The notes beneath the pieces are model-generated. The model was not told the DNA's origin, did not search any database, and was given only the letters and a program-made list of their open reading frames with translations. Positions 23,969 through 35,560 of a stretch of DNA of 64,000 nt are shown piece after piece (within the stretch, counting starts at the first letter, position 1; every line of letters begins with the position of its first letter). Location of the stretch: NCBI GenBank assembly GCA_947034895.1, contig OX344765.1, forward strand, positions 2,981,001-3,045,000, written 5' to 3'. The position numbers and the translations under genes are program-made. Source of the DNA: Rhytidiadelphus loreus. Its lineage: Eukaryota; Streptophyta; Bryopsida; Hypnales; Hylocomiaceae.

Positions 23969-25659
23969 CGGGTTTATGCCACTTACAATATTGTCGTTGG
24001 CATGTTCTAATGTGGTTACTAAGTATTCCATTAGAGTTAGGTAAGACATTGATTGTGGCGCAAAATCTCATAAACTGAGAATAACCATTATGGGGTCCTT
24101 CCGTAGGTGACTGGAATAGGAGAAATGACCACAATGGGCTGTTTTACCTTAGACATTGACTCTTTGATTGATACCACAAAGAATTTTTTTTGGAACATGG
24201 ACAAAGAAAAGTTGAATAATATTTTCTTCTACTGGCAGCAATGTATGGTCTAGGACATATTATTAGACAACGACAATCACTAGTAGTTGCCACACATGGA
24301 TGAGGAAAAGATGCAACATTGAGGAGAACTGCCAATTACTCTATAATGCTAGGATGACACCATCAAACATGCCTAGTGTTTCATTTCTATCAAACATTAA
24401 AACATCAAATTTAATTTGAAATAAACAATATTATGCAGTCTCAAATTTTGAAATAGAGGAAATATCATACAACTTCACAACAACTACCATGCAACTACAT
24501 GCATGATGAATAAAAAGTGACAACATACAAATAGAAAAAGAAAAAACATGAAAAAAAAAAAAATGGAAGACAAAATAAAATTTGAAGGCCATGTATTAAA
24601 CCACCACATAGAAAAAATTGTCCTTGTCCTAAGTTGTACCATAATCACAAAACAATTAGCAACTATGCCCCTCCATAAATTCTTTGTCACATAGGAGGAC
24701 AATGGCAACTCCTAAGCAGTGACTAGATTTGTTATCTTAGACACACTCATCTTGGACATCCATGCTTGCAAACCATGGTAACTCTAAAATAATGTAGTGT
24801 TTTGAGATCCATAACTACTTCAAAATACTTGCAGTTAAAAACAATACTAATATTGTCATCTATATTTATTCTTTAATGAATTCAATTGTAAGATCCTTTA
24901 GATAACCCCTAAAGTCCCATTGTCCCCTTGAAGGACAAATGAAAATTTGGATAGGGTCCCATGATCTCAATTTTTGGAGCAAATTTTTAAAACTTTTATC
25001 TAAAATAGAAAAACATATTAGCTTTTTAGCAGTATAATTTTTTATTTCAATTTGTGCCCAAGAGTAAAAGTTATGCCATCCTAAGCATAAATTTTAAAAT
25101 GTTGGGTAGCAAAAGAACTCCACAAATTTTTAAATTCTTAGATTGTATTTTTTCTTGTATAGAAAGCTTTGGATAAGTGGTGAGAAAATTATGGAGCATC
25201 TTGTAACAATCTCACCATTGAGATTAGACAATGAGTGTGTTTCGACTCCATCTTAGAGCTATCAATGATTTAGTTTTTTCCTCTATCGTGTACCTACTTC
25301 TAGTTTAGAAGTTTTTAAGGAAATAAAAATCATGTGTCCTTTTTGAGTTTTTTTAAGACTTTCAATTGAATTGTTCATGATTAAAAAATTCAAATGCAAA
25401 AAAAGTTAAGCTAAAAGGATTCAAAGCCTTATAAACAAGTTTGCCATGGTGCCCCAAAGCTATGTCTTCTCCACTTTGAATGTAATTATCTTGCAATATA
25501 TGGAATCAAAATTTATAAGAAAAAAATTCTATGCATTCTCATGCTAGTCTATCACTCTATTTAAGATCCTATAGTTAGATATGCAAAGCTAGAAAGTGAT
25601 TCTTTTGCCGAGTCTTTTGCTCTTTGCACTAGAAATAGTAGTTTTGCATTAAAAAAGGC
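23969..25659. other. AT-rich non-coding stretch
   Basis: No gene seen. Weak similarity to repeat R1 flanks begins towards the right end. Confidence 0.4.
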
Positions 25660-26800
25660 CTTTAGACTTTCAGGGTTAATTTTTTCAAGTTCATTCTTTC
25701 AAAATTTTAAAGTAAGATTCCCACCAATTTCAAGTTCAATATGCCTATAATTCAAAAAATAGTTTTTTCTAGTCCTTTCTAAAGGTGAAGTTTTGTCTTT
25801 TAACACTTTTAGAAAAAAAAAACATGTACGTCTAGGACTTGTATGATTTATACAAATATGTTGGAAAATGGTTTGAAAATATATGTTGAAAAAGTTAACC
25901 AAAAAAGCTTTCATATTCATCTTTAAAAAGTTTGTAAAGTGGTAGGTGGTTCTAAATGAAATTAAAAACTAAATTGTTGATAACTTTTATAAAAAATTGA
26001 GAATTGTCTAATATTGATGGTGAGAATGTTCTAGTATAGGTGTCCTTTATTTTTGTTTAAATTTGGATATTTTCAAAAATTGAGTTTAAAAAACAACTTT
26101 ATATGTTTTTCAGCCTTCGTTGCCTACAAAATAAAATTCATCATAATTTTCACTTCATTGTTTTGAATTGAATGGTTTGAATATTATTGAATAGGTATCA
26201 ATATTTAAAAGAAAATTAATTAATTTTTTTGTAGAATATTTTTTAAGTTACCTACTTTGACATTCAAATCAAATAATGCCTTAAATTAGATGTGATTCGG
26301 GGCAAGGAGAAGGCCGTTTCAGGCCTGGTCCCCCTTATTGTTCCCTTGTAGTGAAAGAAAGTCTCATTGTTAAAATTTAAATAAATAAATAAACAAGTTT
26401 TGAAATGAAAAAAAAAAAGTTAAAAAAAATTCATTTTTTTCTAATATGACGTGACCGAAGTTACATTAGTTTGGCAACATCAAACTGCTATAGTGGTAGT
26501 GTGCTATATTCCCCACGGCTTGGAAACTTGCAACCTTCCAAGACCTCCAAATACCATCTAATGTAATTTTTGCAATATTTTGAAGATGTTGTGAAAGAGA
26601 GCTTCATATGTCGATTAGAATGATTACCATCCATCAAAAAAATCTCATGCAAAATTACAAATTACAAAGTCAATAGAATCTACCCAAGTTTTCAAAAAAT
26701 TCAAAGTGGGTTCCTTAGTCTTTTAGAGGGTTCAAATGAGCAATGGGATGAAATACAACCTTTTTGTCCTATACAACTTAAATTGTCGAAAGTGATTGAT
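25660..26800 (+). repeat. Dispersed repeat R1, copy c
   Basis: It follows R1 copy a: AACTTTTATAAAAAATTGAG, then TGATGGTGAGAATGTTCTAG, then GCCTACAAAATAAAATTC, then ATAGGTATCAATAT. The M3 element at 26285-26580 interrupts it, so M3 inserted after R1 was already in place. Confidence 0.5.
26285..26580 (+). mobile_element. MITE-like repeat family M3, copy 2
   Basis: The left end carries TTAGATGTGATTCGGGG, then AAGGCCGTTTCAGGCC, a poly-A interior, TGACGTGACC, and a right end on CATCTAATGTAAT. It is the counterpart of 16248-16570 in opposite orientation. It is a GC-rich island within AT-rich R1 sequence. Confidence 0.55.
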
Positions 26801-27239
26801 CCACAATGATTGTGGGCAAAAATGATTGTAGTAGTTGTTCATGTTTGAAACAACTTAGAAATGCAATTGTGTTTTTTGCTTTTAGTGGTAGAAGGCCATA
26901 TTTTCAAAATATTAATATCAAATCCTAATTTAAAGTTCATAATAATGTTCTTAACCTTCAAAATTTTAACAAGACATCATTACATTGGAGGTCAACTTTT
27001 AGATTTTTTCATTAAGAAACACACAAATGTAGGAAGATATCATAATAGTCATATTTAATTACATTACAATCATACAATGTGGTGAAAAATGCAAATATAA
27101 CCGCCTAGGACCATTAGACACACCTCTCTAGTCTCTAGGTGGAAAAAAAGTCATAGCCATTGATGTAGATGATGAAAAAATGTGTCCCCCCTCCAATGAT
27201 GTCAATCTAGGAAAAATTGTAGCCGTTGATTCGTCGTCA
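26801..27239. other. Non-coding stretch
   Basis: No supported gene. It leads into the second GGATAC-array repeat. Confidence 0.4.
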
Positions 27240-27500
27240 AGATTAGGATTTATGATACGGAATATGATACACTAAGTACGATACAAATGGAAAATGATAT
27301 AGGATATAGGATATATATGTAGATATATGGAACATGGAATACAAAAGACATATCGATGTATGGAATATTATATATTGGTATGGTTGGATGTACATACATG
27401 ATATTGATATAAGATATGGTATCAATATTCCATATTGTTTGTAGTCACAACAATAGTCAAAAAAATATAAATATGGGGGAGGGGATACAAAATGAATTTG
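27240..27500 (+). repeat. GGATAC-array repeat, copy 2
   Basis: An irregular array of GATAYGGAATAT-like units runs from about 27245 to 27435, followed by ATTCCATATTGTTTGTAG and then a G run, GGGGGAGGGG. Same layout as the copies at 8150-8460, 28200-28400 and 48315-48490. Confidence 0.65.
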
Positions 27501-28199
27501 AATTAATTTAGTTGTTATTTCATAAGTGAATTAATAAATTTGAATCATTGAGTAAATCATGATTCCAAAAATTCCAAAATAAAAATAGTCAACCTTTCAT
27601 TTTTCTTGTACAAATAGTAGAAATGATTTTTACATTAGACTAGATTCTAGCCTAGGTGATGATGCTCTTAGAGCATCTTTAGTGCTACATTGATAACTTA
27701 GCATTGAAATAGTACATGCCATTTGCATTCACGTCTTTTTTTTTTATTGTGTCTAATCCCAGTGCAAGCACTTCAACTTGACGATGTTAGTTGAAATTCT
27801 GAACAATGCAAACGTGTTGGTGACAATGCAGAAATTATTGATGCAAAAGTGGAAGGTTGACACTTGCAAAGCTAATCCATAAGCTAGCATCAAATCCCAA
27901 GGGGTCCAAAGCCACTACCACCATACCATTTTTGATCAATTTTCAACCGTAGTTGAAAGACCGAGAGTATTGGTTACTTGGCATTTGTTCATCTTTGGAG
28001 ATGGTGTGTTGTGGTTGGAACCGGAACGTAGGTAGGATGGTCTTAAAGTTCATAGAACTCCTAAAGTGATCGTGATGGCGAGAAAGGTTTCTATTGTGGT
28101 CAATGCAGTTACTGCATCTTTTGAGCTTATTGTGACACAATATCACAACGAGCTAAAAAAAATCAGATTTATTTATTCTACCTTCTCCCTAGTGAATTA
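27501..28199. other. Non-coding stretch between two inverted GGATAC arrays
   Basis: No supported gene. Because the arrays on each side are in opposite orientation, this segment could be the interior of one larger element of about 1.15 kb. This is only a possibility. Confidence 0.35.
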
Positions 28200-28400
28200 A
28201 AAAAAATTAAAATTAAAAATATTTTAAAATATTTTTCCAAGTATCCACCCACCCAACCTTTTGTAATTTTCAGGTGGGGTGGGGTTAGCATTTGATATGG
28301 AATATGTCCCGTACCAATCCCCATATCCATACCGAAATTGTCTTACGGCTCTCCATATCCATATCTACATCCCATATCCCGTATCCTTTATTGGAAGGAT
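28200..28400 (-). repeat. GTATCC-array repeat, copy 3
   Basis: A C-run-rich block CCACCCACCCAACC, then TTTTGTAATTTTC, then CCCGTACCAATCCCCATATCC and further CATATCC/GTATCC units to about 28390. Reverse orientation relative to copy 2. Confidence 0.6.
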
Positions 28401-30624
28401 AAATGTGTCATTTTCCCATCGGTTGCAAAGTCTTACATTCAAAAATTTCAAACACGTACATGTATATTTTTTTTGGGAAAAAATAATTCAAAATTTCTAT
28501 TACAAAAATCTTTGAGCATTTCAATGCTACAATCTTTATAGCTTCAAACCTAAACCCTAATACAAAAACTCAAAGAAGGAAAACATTGCAAGTGAGCATT
28601 GAAACAATTTCTAATCTGTAAACTAATGATTGTCAATTCTTCTAATGTAATGCACATTGAATGATCTAGGTTCTACCATGAAATTCACACTAATTTTACT
28701 CCTAGCATACCACAAAACTCAAGAAACAAAAATAAGAAAATTCAATTTCTTCTACGAAAGCTATTTCTTCTATGTAAAATCCCATGTACTGAAAAGCATA
28801 ATGAAGATTAAATCTTCAGTGTAGAACATCTTCATGGATTCAAATCTCTCAACTTGAAGCTCTATAAAGTTGAAGATCACAAGCTCATACTTGAAAGACT
28901 AGCTCAACCATAGTGACCTTCTCTTCAATATGGACAATTATGGGAACCTGTAATGTGCACTAGCAATTGCAAGCTCCTCAAAATTTAACCCAATAAATCC
29001 TAAAATCCTATTCTTGGCGACAAAATCAAGAAAAATGCCATCCAAGAGAGAGGAAGAAACTTAATAGAACCTGCACCCCACAACAGACACCAAGTTTACG
29101 AAGACACCAAATTGAGCAAATTAAAGCTAACAAACCAAAACAATCCACAGACTTTGAATCATACTTCTAGACTTGCACCTCCAACGACGCAGATGCCATG
29201 ATCATCCATTCCATCAATCACAACAATACAAACAACTACAATGAGCATAGCTACATAGATACAAACAACTACAATGAGTACAACAATACAAGCCCAAACA
29301 CAAGTAGGCGAAATTCCAAAATCTTATAGTCTACAGTTTTATTGCCCAAACTCTTTTGTCAATATTTGAAGCATCCGATGTCTCAATTGAGCGATGTCCA
29401 ACAAGATACCTCAAGAACCCAAACCTTCAAAAAATAACAACATTAGTTGTACCCAAGTGATCTATTAAACATCCAAACCTTCAAAAAATTCACAATATTC
29501 ACACCCCTAAAACCCAATACAATGCTCATTCAAAATGCCAACACAACGCCAACACAAACCCCAACATTAAATTCAACACGACATTAAAGAATCATTCCCC
29601 TCTATCCATGAAAATCCAAAAATAGTAATAAATTGCGACACAACATAAAACACTTCAACACATGTTGATTGATTTTTTGACAAACGGTGCTCTAGCGACA
29701 ACTTTGAGAGGTGTCCCACTTTATTGAAGAAGATCAATGGCCTACATCCAATGCCATTCGCGGTGGGTTTATCAACGGCACTAGGGAAGTTTAAAATTTT
29801 TTACATTAGATCGGACGGCTATGTTTATTTGGCAGGAAGGGCGGGCCAAGTACAAGACTTGAACGCCACTTTGGGGCTCATTATAGGAGTTCATGCTCCT
29901 ACATGGTCTTAAATGCTAGCTTAAATGAAATTTCTACCTGCAAATTAGTTTAGCATCCTCGGTTAAATTGACAATCAATATTTCAATTCATGCTTCATAT
30001 TCCCACAAAATTCTCGCATTCATATTGATAGATGATTTATTGAAGCAATTTGTAGCCTAAAACCACAAGTTCAGAAAATGACTTTTTTTAGGGCACTGAA
30101 GCGCCAAATTGCACTTGTGAGTGACATGTGGTGAAATGACAATACAAGTTTTGGCCTTTGGGGGGGATTGATAAAGGTAGTTTGCCATAGTGGAAGATGA
30201 AGAAAATTGACAAATGCCAAGTTGGCCATGATCCCCTCATAGTACTTTTTTTTTTTGCCAATAGACCTTCACTTGATCACCCGCTCCTACCATTGAATTC
30301 ACCACTCTATATCATTATTGTAGTTGTCTTGCATTCATGTCTCCACTCTCATCACCATTGTTTTCTTTTGTACGTGTTAACTACCACTCTCCAATTGCTA
30401 GTGGCTCCTTTGAATATTAAAATTATTTCACCATCTCCATGTTGGTGCGCTTGAAATTCTCACCGGTTGCTACTTTAATCAAGCTACTAGGGTTGCTACA
30501 ATTGTAGGTTTGTGGAGAATTTCTCAATTATAACTTCAATTTTCAATGCTAGTCATTCATTATTATGTTTATTGTCTGTAGTTTGTTCCAATGGCAACAA
30601 TATGCCTTCATATAGGTTTGAAAA
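28401..30624. other. Non-coding stretch
   Basis: No supported gene over about 2.2 kb. Short open frames at 29724-29912 and 30197-30454 have no recognisable motifs. Confidence 0.4.
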
Positions 30625-30867
30625 TACTACAACAATAGTAGTGTTTTATGACTGCAAAAATATGACTAAAGATGACTGGCGATTGTTCATAGTCATATTC
30701 TTGGATGCCAACACCTTGGGGAGAAACATGATTGCAAATATGATTGCTAGTCTTTTTTGGATCTTGTACTTCACAAAGATATACTATATGCCTATTGGGA
30801 ACACCAAAGTATTTCATAGAGAACGTAGAGAACATGTTTGGGGAACGTTGAGTCATATTTCTAGTCA

Positions 30868-31145
30868 TAAGGTGGGTACACCTAAAAGCGCCACTTATTG
30901 GCACTGTGTATAGTTACTGTTGTTAGGCTGATTAGATTTTGATTTAGTTGTGTGGGCAAAAACAAGCACATTCCAACACACCAAAAAACATAAGATTTGA
31001 ATATTGTATGCAAAAGTTATTAGCAGTCAAAGTCAATCTCTGAAAGCGCCATCTACAACCTGTGAAGATGACTGATTTTGAAAATGTATACTTGTTCTAG
31101 ATGGCACTTTTAGGTCAGGTGCCATTTTAGGCGTACCTACCATAT
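30868..31145. mobile_element. MITE family M2, full copy nested in the CACTA element
   Basis: It begins TAAGGTGGGTACACCTAAAA and ends CATTTTAGGCGTACCTACCA, so the ends are inverted repeats of about 25 bp, continued by AGCGCCACTT and TGGCACTTTT subterminally. The interior shares TTCCAACACACCAAA and TGCAAAAGTTAT with degenerate copies at 11415-11645 and 44033-44330. Confidence 0.75.
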
Positions 31146-31329
31146 TTTCATGGAAGTGATATTTTTTTATATTCAGGTAGCTCAAAAAAAATATGGACAA
31201 GTCATTGTTTAAAATTTTGAAATCCTAGCCAATTCTTTTTTTGGATTTTCAAACCTAATCACCACTTTCTTAGAATTTTGAAACCCTAGCCGTCACTTCT
31301 TTAGGGTTTTGAAACCTTAGCCGCCACTT

Positions 31330-31870
31330 CTCTTAGCTCTTCTCCCTTGCCTTTTGTTATCTCTTGCTCTTACTTGTTGTTGCTTCTTAGTGTCTCTTAG
31401 CTCTTACTTGTTACTTCTTTATTGTTGTTTCTTGTGTCTCTTAGCTCTAACTTGTTACTTGTTGTTCTTTGTTTCTTAGTTGTTGTTTCTTGTTGTCTCT
31501 TAGCTCTAACTTGTTATTACTTGTTGTTCTTTGTTTCTTAGTTGTTGTTTCTTGTTGTCTCTTAGCTCTAACTTGTTGTTACTTGTTGTTCTTTGTTTCT
31601 CAGTTGTTGATTTTTGTTGCATTTTAGTTCCTATTGCATCTTAGCTCATACTTCTTGTTGTTTTTTAGTTTATGAATCTTGTTTCTTTTTCTTGTATTTT
31701 AACTTTTTCTTTTTTAGTTCTTGCTTTTTGTTTCCTCTTATTGCTTTTTAGTTCTTACTTCTTGTTTTTTTTGTTGCCTCTTAACACTTGTTTCTTATTG
31801 CCTCTTAGTTGTTATTTCTTGTTGCATCTTAACTCTTATTTGTTGTTATCTTTTAGCACTTGTCACTTTT
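31330..31870. repeat. Low-complexity TTG-rich tandem region
   Basis: Three units of about 63 bp at about 31430-31615 follow the order TCTCTTAGCTCTAACTTG, TTGTTCTTTGTTTCTTAG, TTGTTGTTTCTTG. More irregular relatives lie on both sides. It is inside the CACTA element. The hydrophobic open frames here (31672-31941) are by-products of the T-rich repeat. Confidence 0.75.
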
Positions 31871-32529
31871 TTCTTCTTCTTTCCTTCATCACCATTTTTA
31901 TTCTTTCTACTCTAAACTTTTGTTACATTTTTTTTTTGTAAACCTTAGAAGGTCGAGCTTTGTTGTTCATTCACTAAAAATTGACCTCTCATTTCTTTAA
32001 TTGTATATGCAGGCACCAAAAGTTGAAACAAAGTTGTTGGAGGCTACTTGCAACCCAATAGAGCCATCTTGACATTAATGTAAGGAATATAGGCCCTATT
32101 GGATTTTGTGAATGATTCATTGTAATATATATGTTTTATATTTTTGGCTAATAAATGTTAATGAAAAGAGTTGCATTCCTTCTTGCATTCTCCCTCTCTA
32201 ATATGATTGTCTCATTTATATCTCTAGAATCATGTGTACGTGTTTTTAACTACACGAAGTGTTTTTTTCACTTGTTAAATCATTTTGATGTATAATTGCA
32301 ATGTGTCATGTCCATTTAAAATGCATGAAAAACGTAATTGTAGTTTGTAATTAAAGCTATTTTGGACCTCAATCATCCCAATCACAAATTTTATAAATAT
32401 GATTCTCAATTATCCAAAATATCACTTGCTTGAGTTACATTTCTCAAAATATATTGGCCAAAATATAATTAGTTATAGTCATATAATGCTCATACTTATG
32501 TGTGTCAAAATGTAACCTTACACATCCCA

Positions 32530-33000
32530 AAATATGACCACAATTAGTCATAAAATTACTATGTCAATTAAAAATATAACTCACAAGTGTCATATTTCAC
32601 ATTAGTAAAGAATATGATTCACAAGAGTCATATTCATATTCCACATCATTCAAAAATATGACTCATGAGAGTTATTTTCTACATAGTAAAAAATATGACT
32701 TACAAGAGTGATATTCCACAATTCACATCAACAAAAAAAATGACTCATCACAGTCATATTCCACATCAACAACAAAAATGACTCATCATAGTCATATTCC
32801 ACATCAAAAAAAAAATGACTCATCACAGTCATATTCCACATCAACAAAAAATATGACTCATTGTAGTCATATTCCACGTTTGCCAAAATATGACTCATTC
32901 CAGTCATATTCCACGTCAACCAAAACATGACTCATCACAGTCATATTCCACGTCAGCCAAAAATATGACTAAATGGAGTCATATACCACGTAGAATTTAT
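32530..33000. repeat. Palindromic subterminal repeat array of the CACTA element
   Basis: Ten or so units of about 36-40 bp, each with ATGACTCATCACAGTCAT (an inverted repeat of ATGACT around a 6 bp spacer) followed by ATTCCACATCAAC or ATTCCACGTCAGCC and an A run. Units between 32730 and 32960 are the most alike; those further left are more diverged. Such repeated short motifs next to the ends are typical binding sites for the CACTA transposase accessory protein, so this is the likely cis-acting mobilisation region. Confidence 0.8.
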
Positions 33001-33589
33001 TTATTTTGCCCCGGTAGCTCAAGAAGAAGTCAAACCCTCAAGGATAGTCAATGTATACACCACGTTGGCAAAATATGGCTAATTATAGCTTATTATACTT
33101 CCCAATCCATATGACTCAAAATATGATTGATGTTTGAAGCGACTTGTCGGTAAAAACTGGACCCAATCATGCTCCGAGTCATCTACAGTGATTTTGGCGT
33201 GAGTCGTATTTTTTGATTTTATGACTCATTGCAATCATATTTTGCAGTCATAAAACACTGCTTTTGTTGTAGTGAAAGTAGCATGTACTTTAAATTTCTA
33301 GGAAACCCACATTGTTTTCATAAGCATTCGGCGTTTTTTTTTGTGTGTTTGGGAAACTTTACAATTCTTCTTTGCTCTTGCGTTTGTCATAGTGTTATGT
33401 TTATGGTGTACTCATAGTCTACTTGTTTTAGTAACTATAGTGTGCCATAGAGACTGGTGACAAGGATATTGGAAAGGATGTTGTTGCAGAAGTTGTTTGG
33501 ATTGCATCAATTGTAGGACTGGCTAGAAAGAAGCAAAGAAGGCCCCGTGAAAAAGGCACTCAAGGTAGTGTGGAGGGAGATGAAACAAA

Positions 33590-35560
33590 TAGATAAATTG
33601 ATTGACTTGAGGAAGGCTAAGGTAAGGAAGAAACAATGAGATCATATTTCCAATCTATGTGAGAGGTGGCTCATGGACAACCTTTGTTGGTGGTGTTTGA
33701 CGGCTCAATGCCGAAGGTACCAAGAATAGAGCCTAATTGGGTAGCAAACTACCTGAACAATGAAGATTGCTAGTATTTGCTTGATAACAAAAAGAGTATG
33801 TCGATGTTTGTGGATGTTTATCGACATAGTTGTGACTCAAGGTTTGTCCTCAAGGTCTAAGGACACGATTGTGCTTAGTGCAAAGCGAGGTGCAAAGTCT
33901 TTGTTGATTACAATTTTAGAGGATTGGAGCCCAACGACATAGACAATGCCAATTTAATTGAAAACCTTGACAATTGTGGCAGATCTTATCCAAGTAAAGG
34001 ACATTGATTTACAAATGACAACAAACCTTCACAAGAATGTGAAGGTTAAGGCAAGTTTCAATGAACTACTAGTATTTTAAACTTGTTTGTTGTAAAGTTA
34101 GATAATGTCCTTTGGAAACCAATTTAACTTTCTTTTTCTTGTGGGCAAGCTTGTTTGTTGTTGATGTTGGACCTAGGGATGTGTGCTTTGTTGTCATTGT
34201 TGGAGGTAAATGACACGTTGGTCAACTTCACTCAAAAGCATGATGTCTGCATTTGTGACTTTGTGGTTGCATTGAAAGTTTGTCGCAACTAGCTCCTTCT
34301 ATAGAATGTATGAGGACAAGGTCACATCATAAAGCTTTGATGGATTTTAGAGTTTCAATAACCTCTTGGATTGCAATCATACACAAATTCACAGTAAGTG
34401 GATAACAAATTTGAATGATAACTCCACTATATTGTCTTTCATTTGCCACCATGAGCAAATCCATGATGAGTACAAGGAACGGCCGGTAGACCATGAAGTA
34501 TGGGTGACTTTGTTAGTGAAAGTGAAAGCCGAATGCACAAGTAAGTCCAATTTTGATTTAACGTCATGAATAAGTATATGCTTTCTAAAAAGTGATAAAA
34601 ACAAACTACAATCAAAATCAACTGTGGTTCTTTTATCTAGTCTTGTACATGCTACCAAAGACTGTAGTCAACTTTTTTCCGATTTCCAACTTCAATTTTT
34701 GGAATTTTGAGGCATGTAATATACTGTTGAAAAGAAAAATTTCAAGACCTTTCTAACGGTATATTATACACTTCAAAATTCCAAAAATGAAGCCAAAAAT
34801 TAGAAAATTAGTTGTTTGTTATCATTGGCAGCATCTACAAGATTGTGGATAAAATAATCGCAGTTGATTTTGATTGCAGTTCTTTTTTACCACTTTTTGT
34901 TATAGTGCATTGATGTTCACCATTGTAAGTGTTTCATTCATGTGTTTTCTTTATATAGAAGTTTTACTATTGCTAGAATTTGTATGCTTTGTTTTCTTCA
35001 TGTATTAAGCATTGGCATGTGTGATTGAAGATGGAACAAAAATGTTAGTAGAAGAGCTTGATGCCCACTTTCCCATATACCACATCATGAATGCTTTTGA
35101 ATTTTTTGTACCTACAATACTCGTGTCAATCTACTACTAAGAAAATGTTTGACAAACACTTGCACACTTTCATGGATACATACGGCATAGAAGATTTGAG
35201 AAGAAGGTGAGAAAAAATTGTTCATTCTTTCTTTGATTGACCACGATGCATTGATCTTGCAATGTGGTCTTTTCAAAACCTATATGAAGTCCAATTCACA
35301 TGTAGCAATGCTTCCACCCTATGATGTGAATCCATTAACGAAAATGTCGCAAATTCTAAATAGCAACAATAGCTTGATCCAAAATTTCAGAGAGTTTCTA
35401 AAGCTTGCTGAAATGGTTGTTGTACATGTTCTGGGGTCGGTTGAGTATGAGTGTCTCTTTTTCAGTGTTGGCTTCCTAAAGTCATAGCTTCGCAACAATC
35501 TCAAGGAACACATTCAAATGGATGTGGGAATGTGTTTTTTAGCGTATTTACACTCTAGAT
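33590..35560 (+). pseudogene. hAT-family transposase, decayed
   Basis: Conceptual translation in several frames gives a plant hAT transposase. A DUF659-like part is at 33600-33950. A middle part near 34150-34260 reads LLMLDLGMCA and VNFTQKHDVCICDFVVALK. The C-terminal dimerisation region at about 35030-35520 reads LVEELDAHFP, MKSNSHVAMLPPYDVNPLT and FLKLAEMVVVHVLGSVEYE, then FLKS and LRNNLKEH. Many stops and frameshifts make it non-functional, and a miniature element sits inside it at 34578-34907. Family identity rests on the C-terminal motif, which is well preserved. No terminal repeats or 8 bp duplication were found. Confidence 0.75.
34578..34907. mobile_element. CACTA-like miniature element inside the hAT remnant
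   Basis: The right end is CCACTTTTTGTTATAGTG. The left end is diverged at its outermost 9 bases but then matches: AAAAAGTGATAAAAAC, CTACAATCAAAATCAACTG pairs with the inverted right arm CAGTTGATTTTGATTGCAG. It is the same family as the element at 20933-22201, including a shared interior on TTTTTGGAATTTTG and AAGACCTTTC. The left outer end may be mutated or truncated, so no target duplication could be read. Confidence 0.65.

Larger units (their letters stand above)
30625..33274. mobile_element. Non-autonomous CACTA (EnSpm) transposon, 2.65 kb
   Basis: The left terminus starts TACTACAACAATAGTAGTG (first base changed from C) and the right terminus, inverted, starts CACTACAACAAAAGCAGTG. The match continues through TTTTATGACTGCAAAA to about 40 bp. 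AAA lies directly outside both ends (30622-30624 and 33275-33277), the 3 bp duplication expected for CACTA elements. Both subterminal regions carry ATGACT/AGTCAT motifs, dense on the right side (32530-33000), like the transposase-binding subterminal repeats of known CACTA elements. Near 32010 a short frame after a TGCAG acceptor, followed by a stop near 32071, resembles a last exon, but I see no transposase domain. An M2 MITE lies nested inside at 30868-31145. Confidence 0.85.

Noticed and set aside
23766..24134. 122-codon minus-strand open frame across the GGCC-rich patch
   Set aside because: Composition is driven by the palindrome and GGCC repeats, and no family is recognisable.
31672..31941. 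Hydrophobic open frame resembling a membrane protein
   Set aside because: It arises from the T-rich tandem region inside the CACTA element.
32530..33000. CRISPR-like regular repeats
   Set aside because: Units are themselves palindromic and spacers are not unique sequences; location and ends show a CACTA subterminal array.
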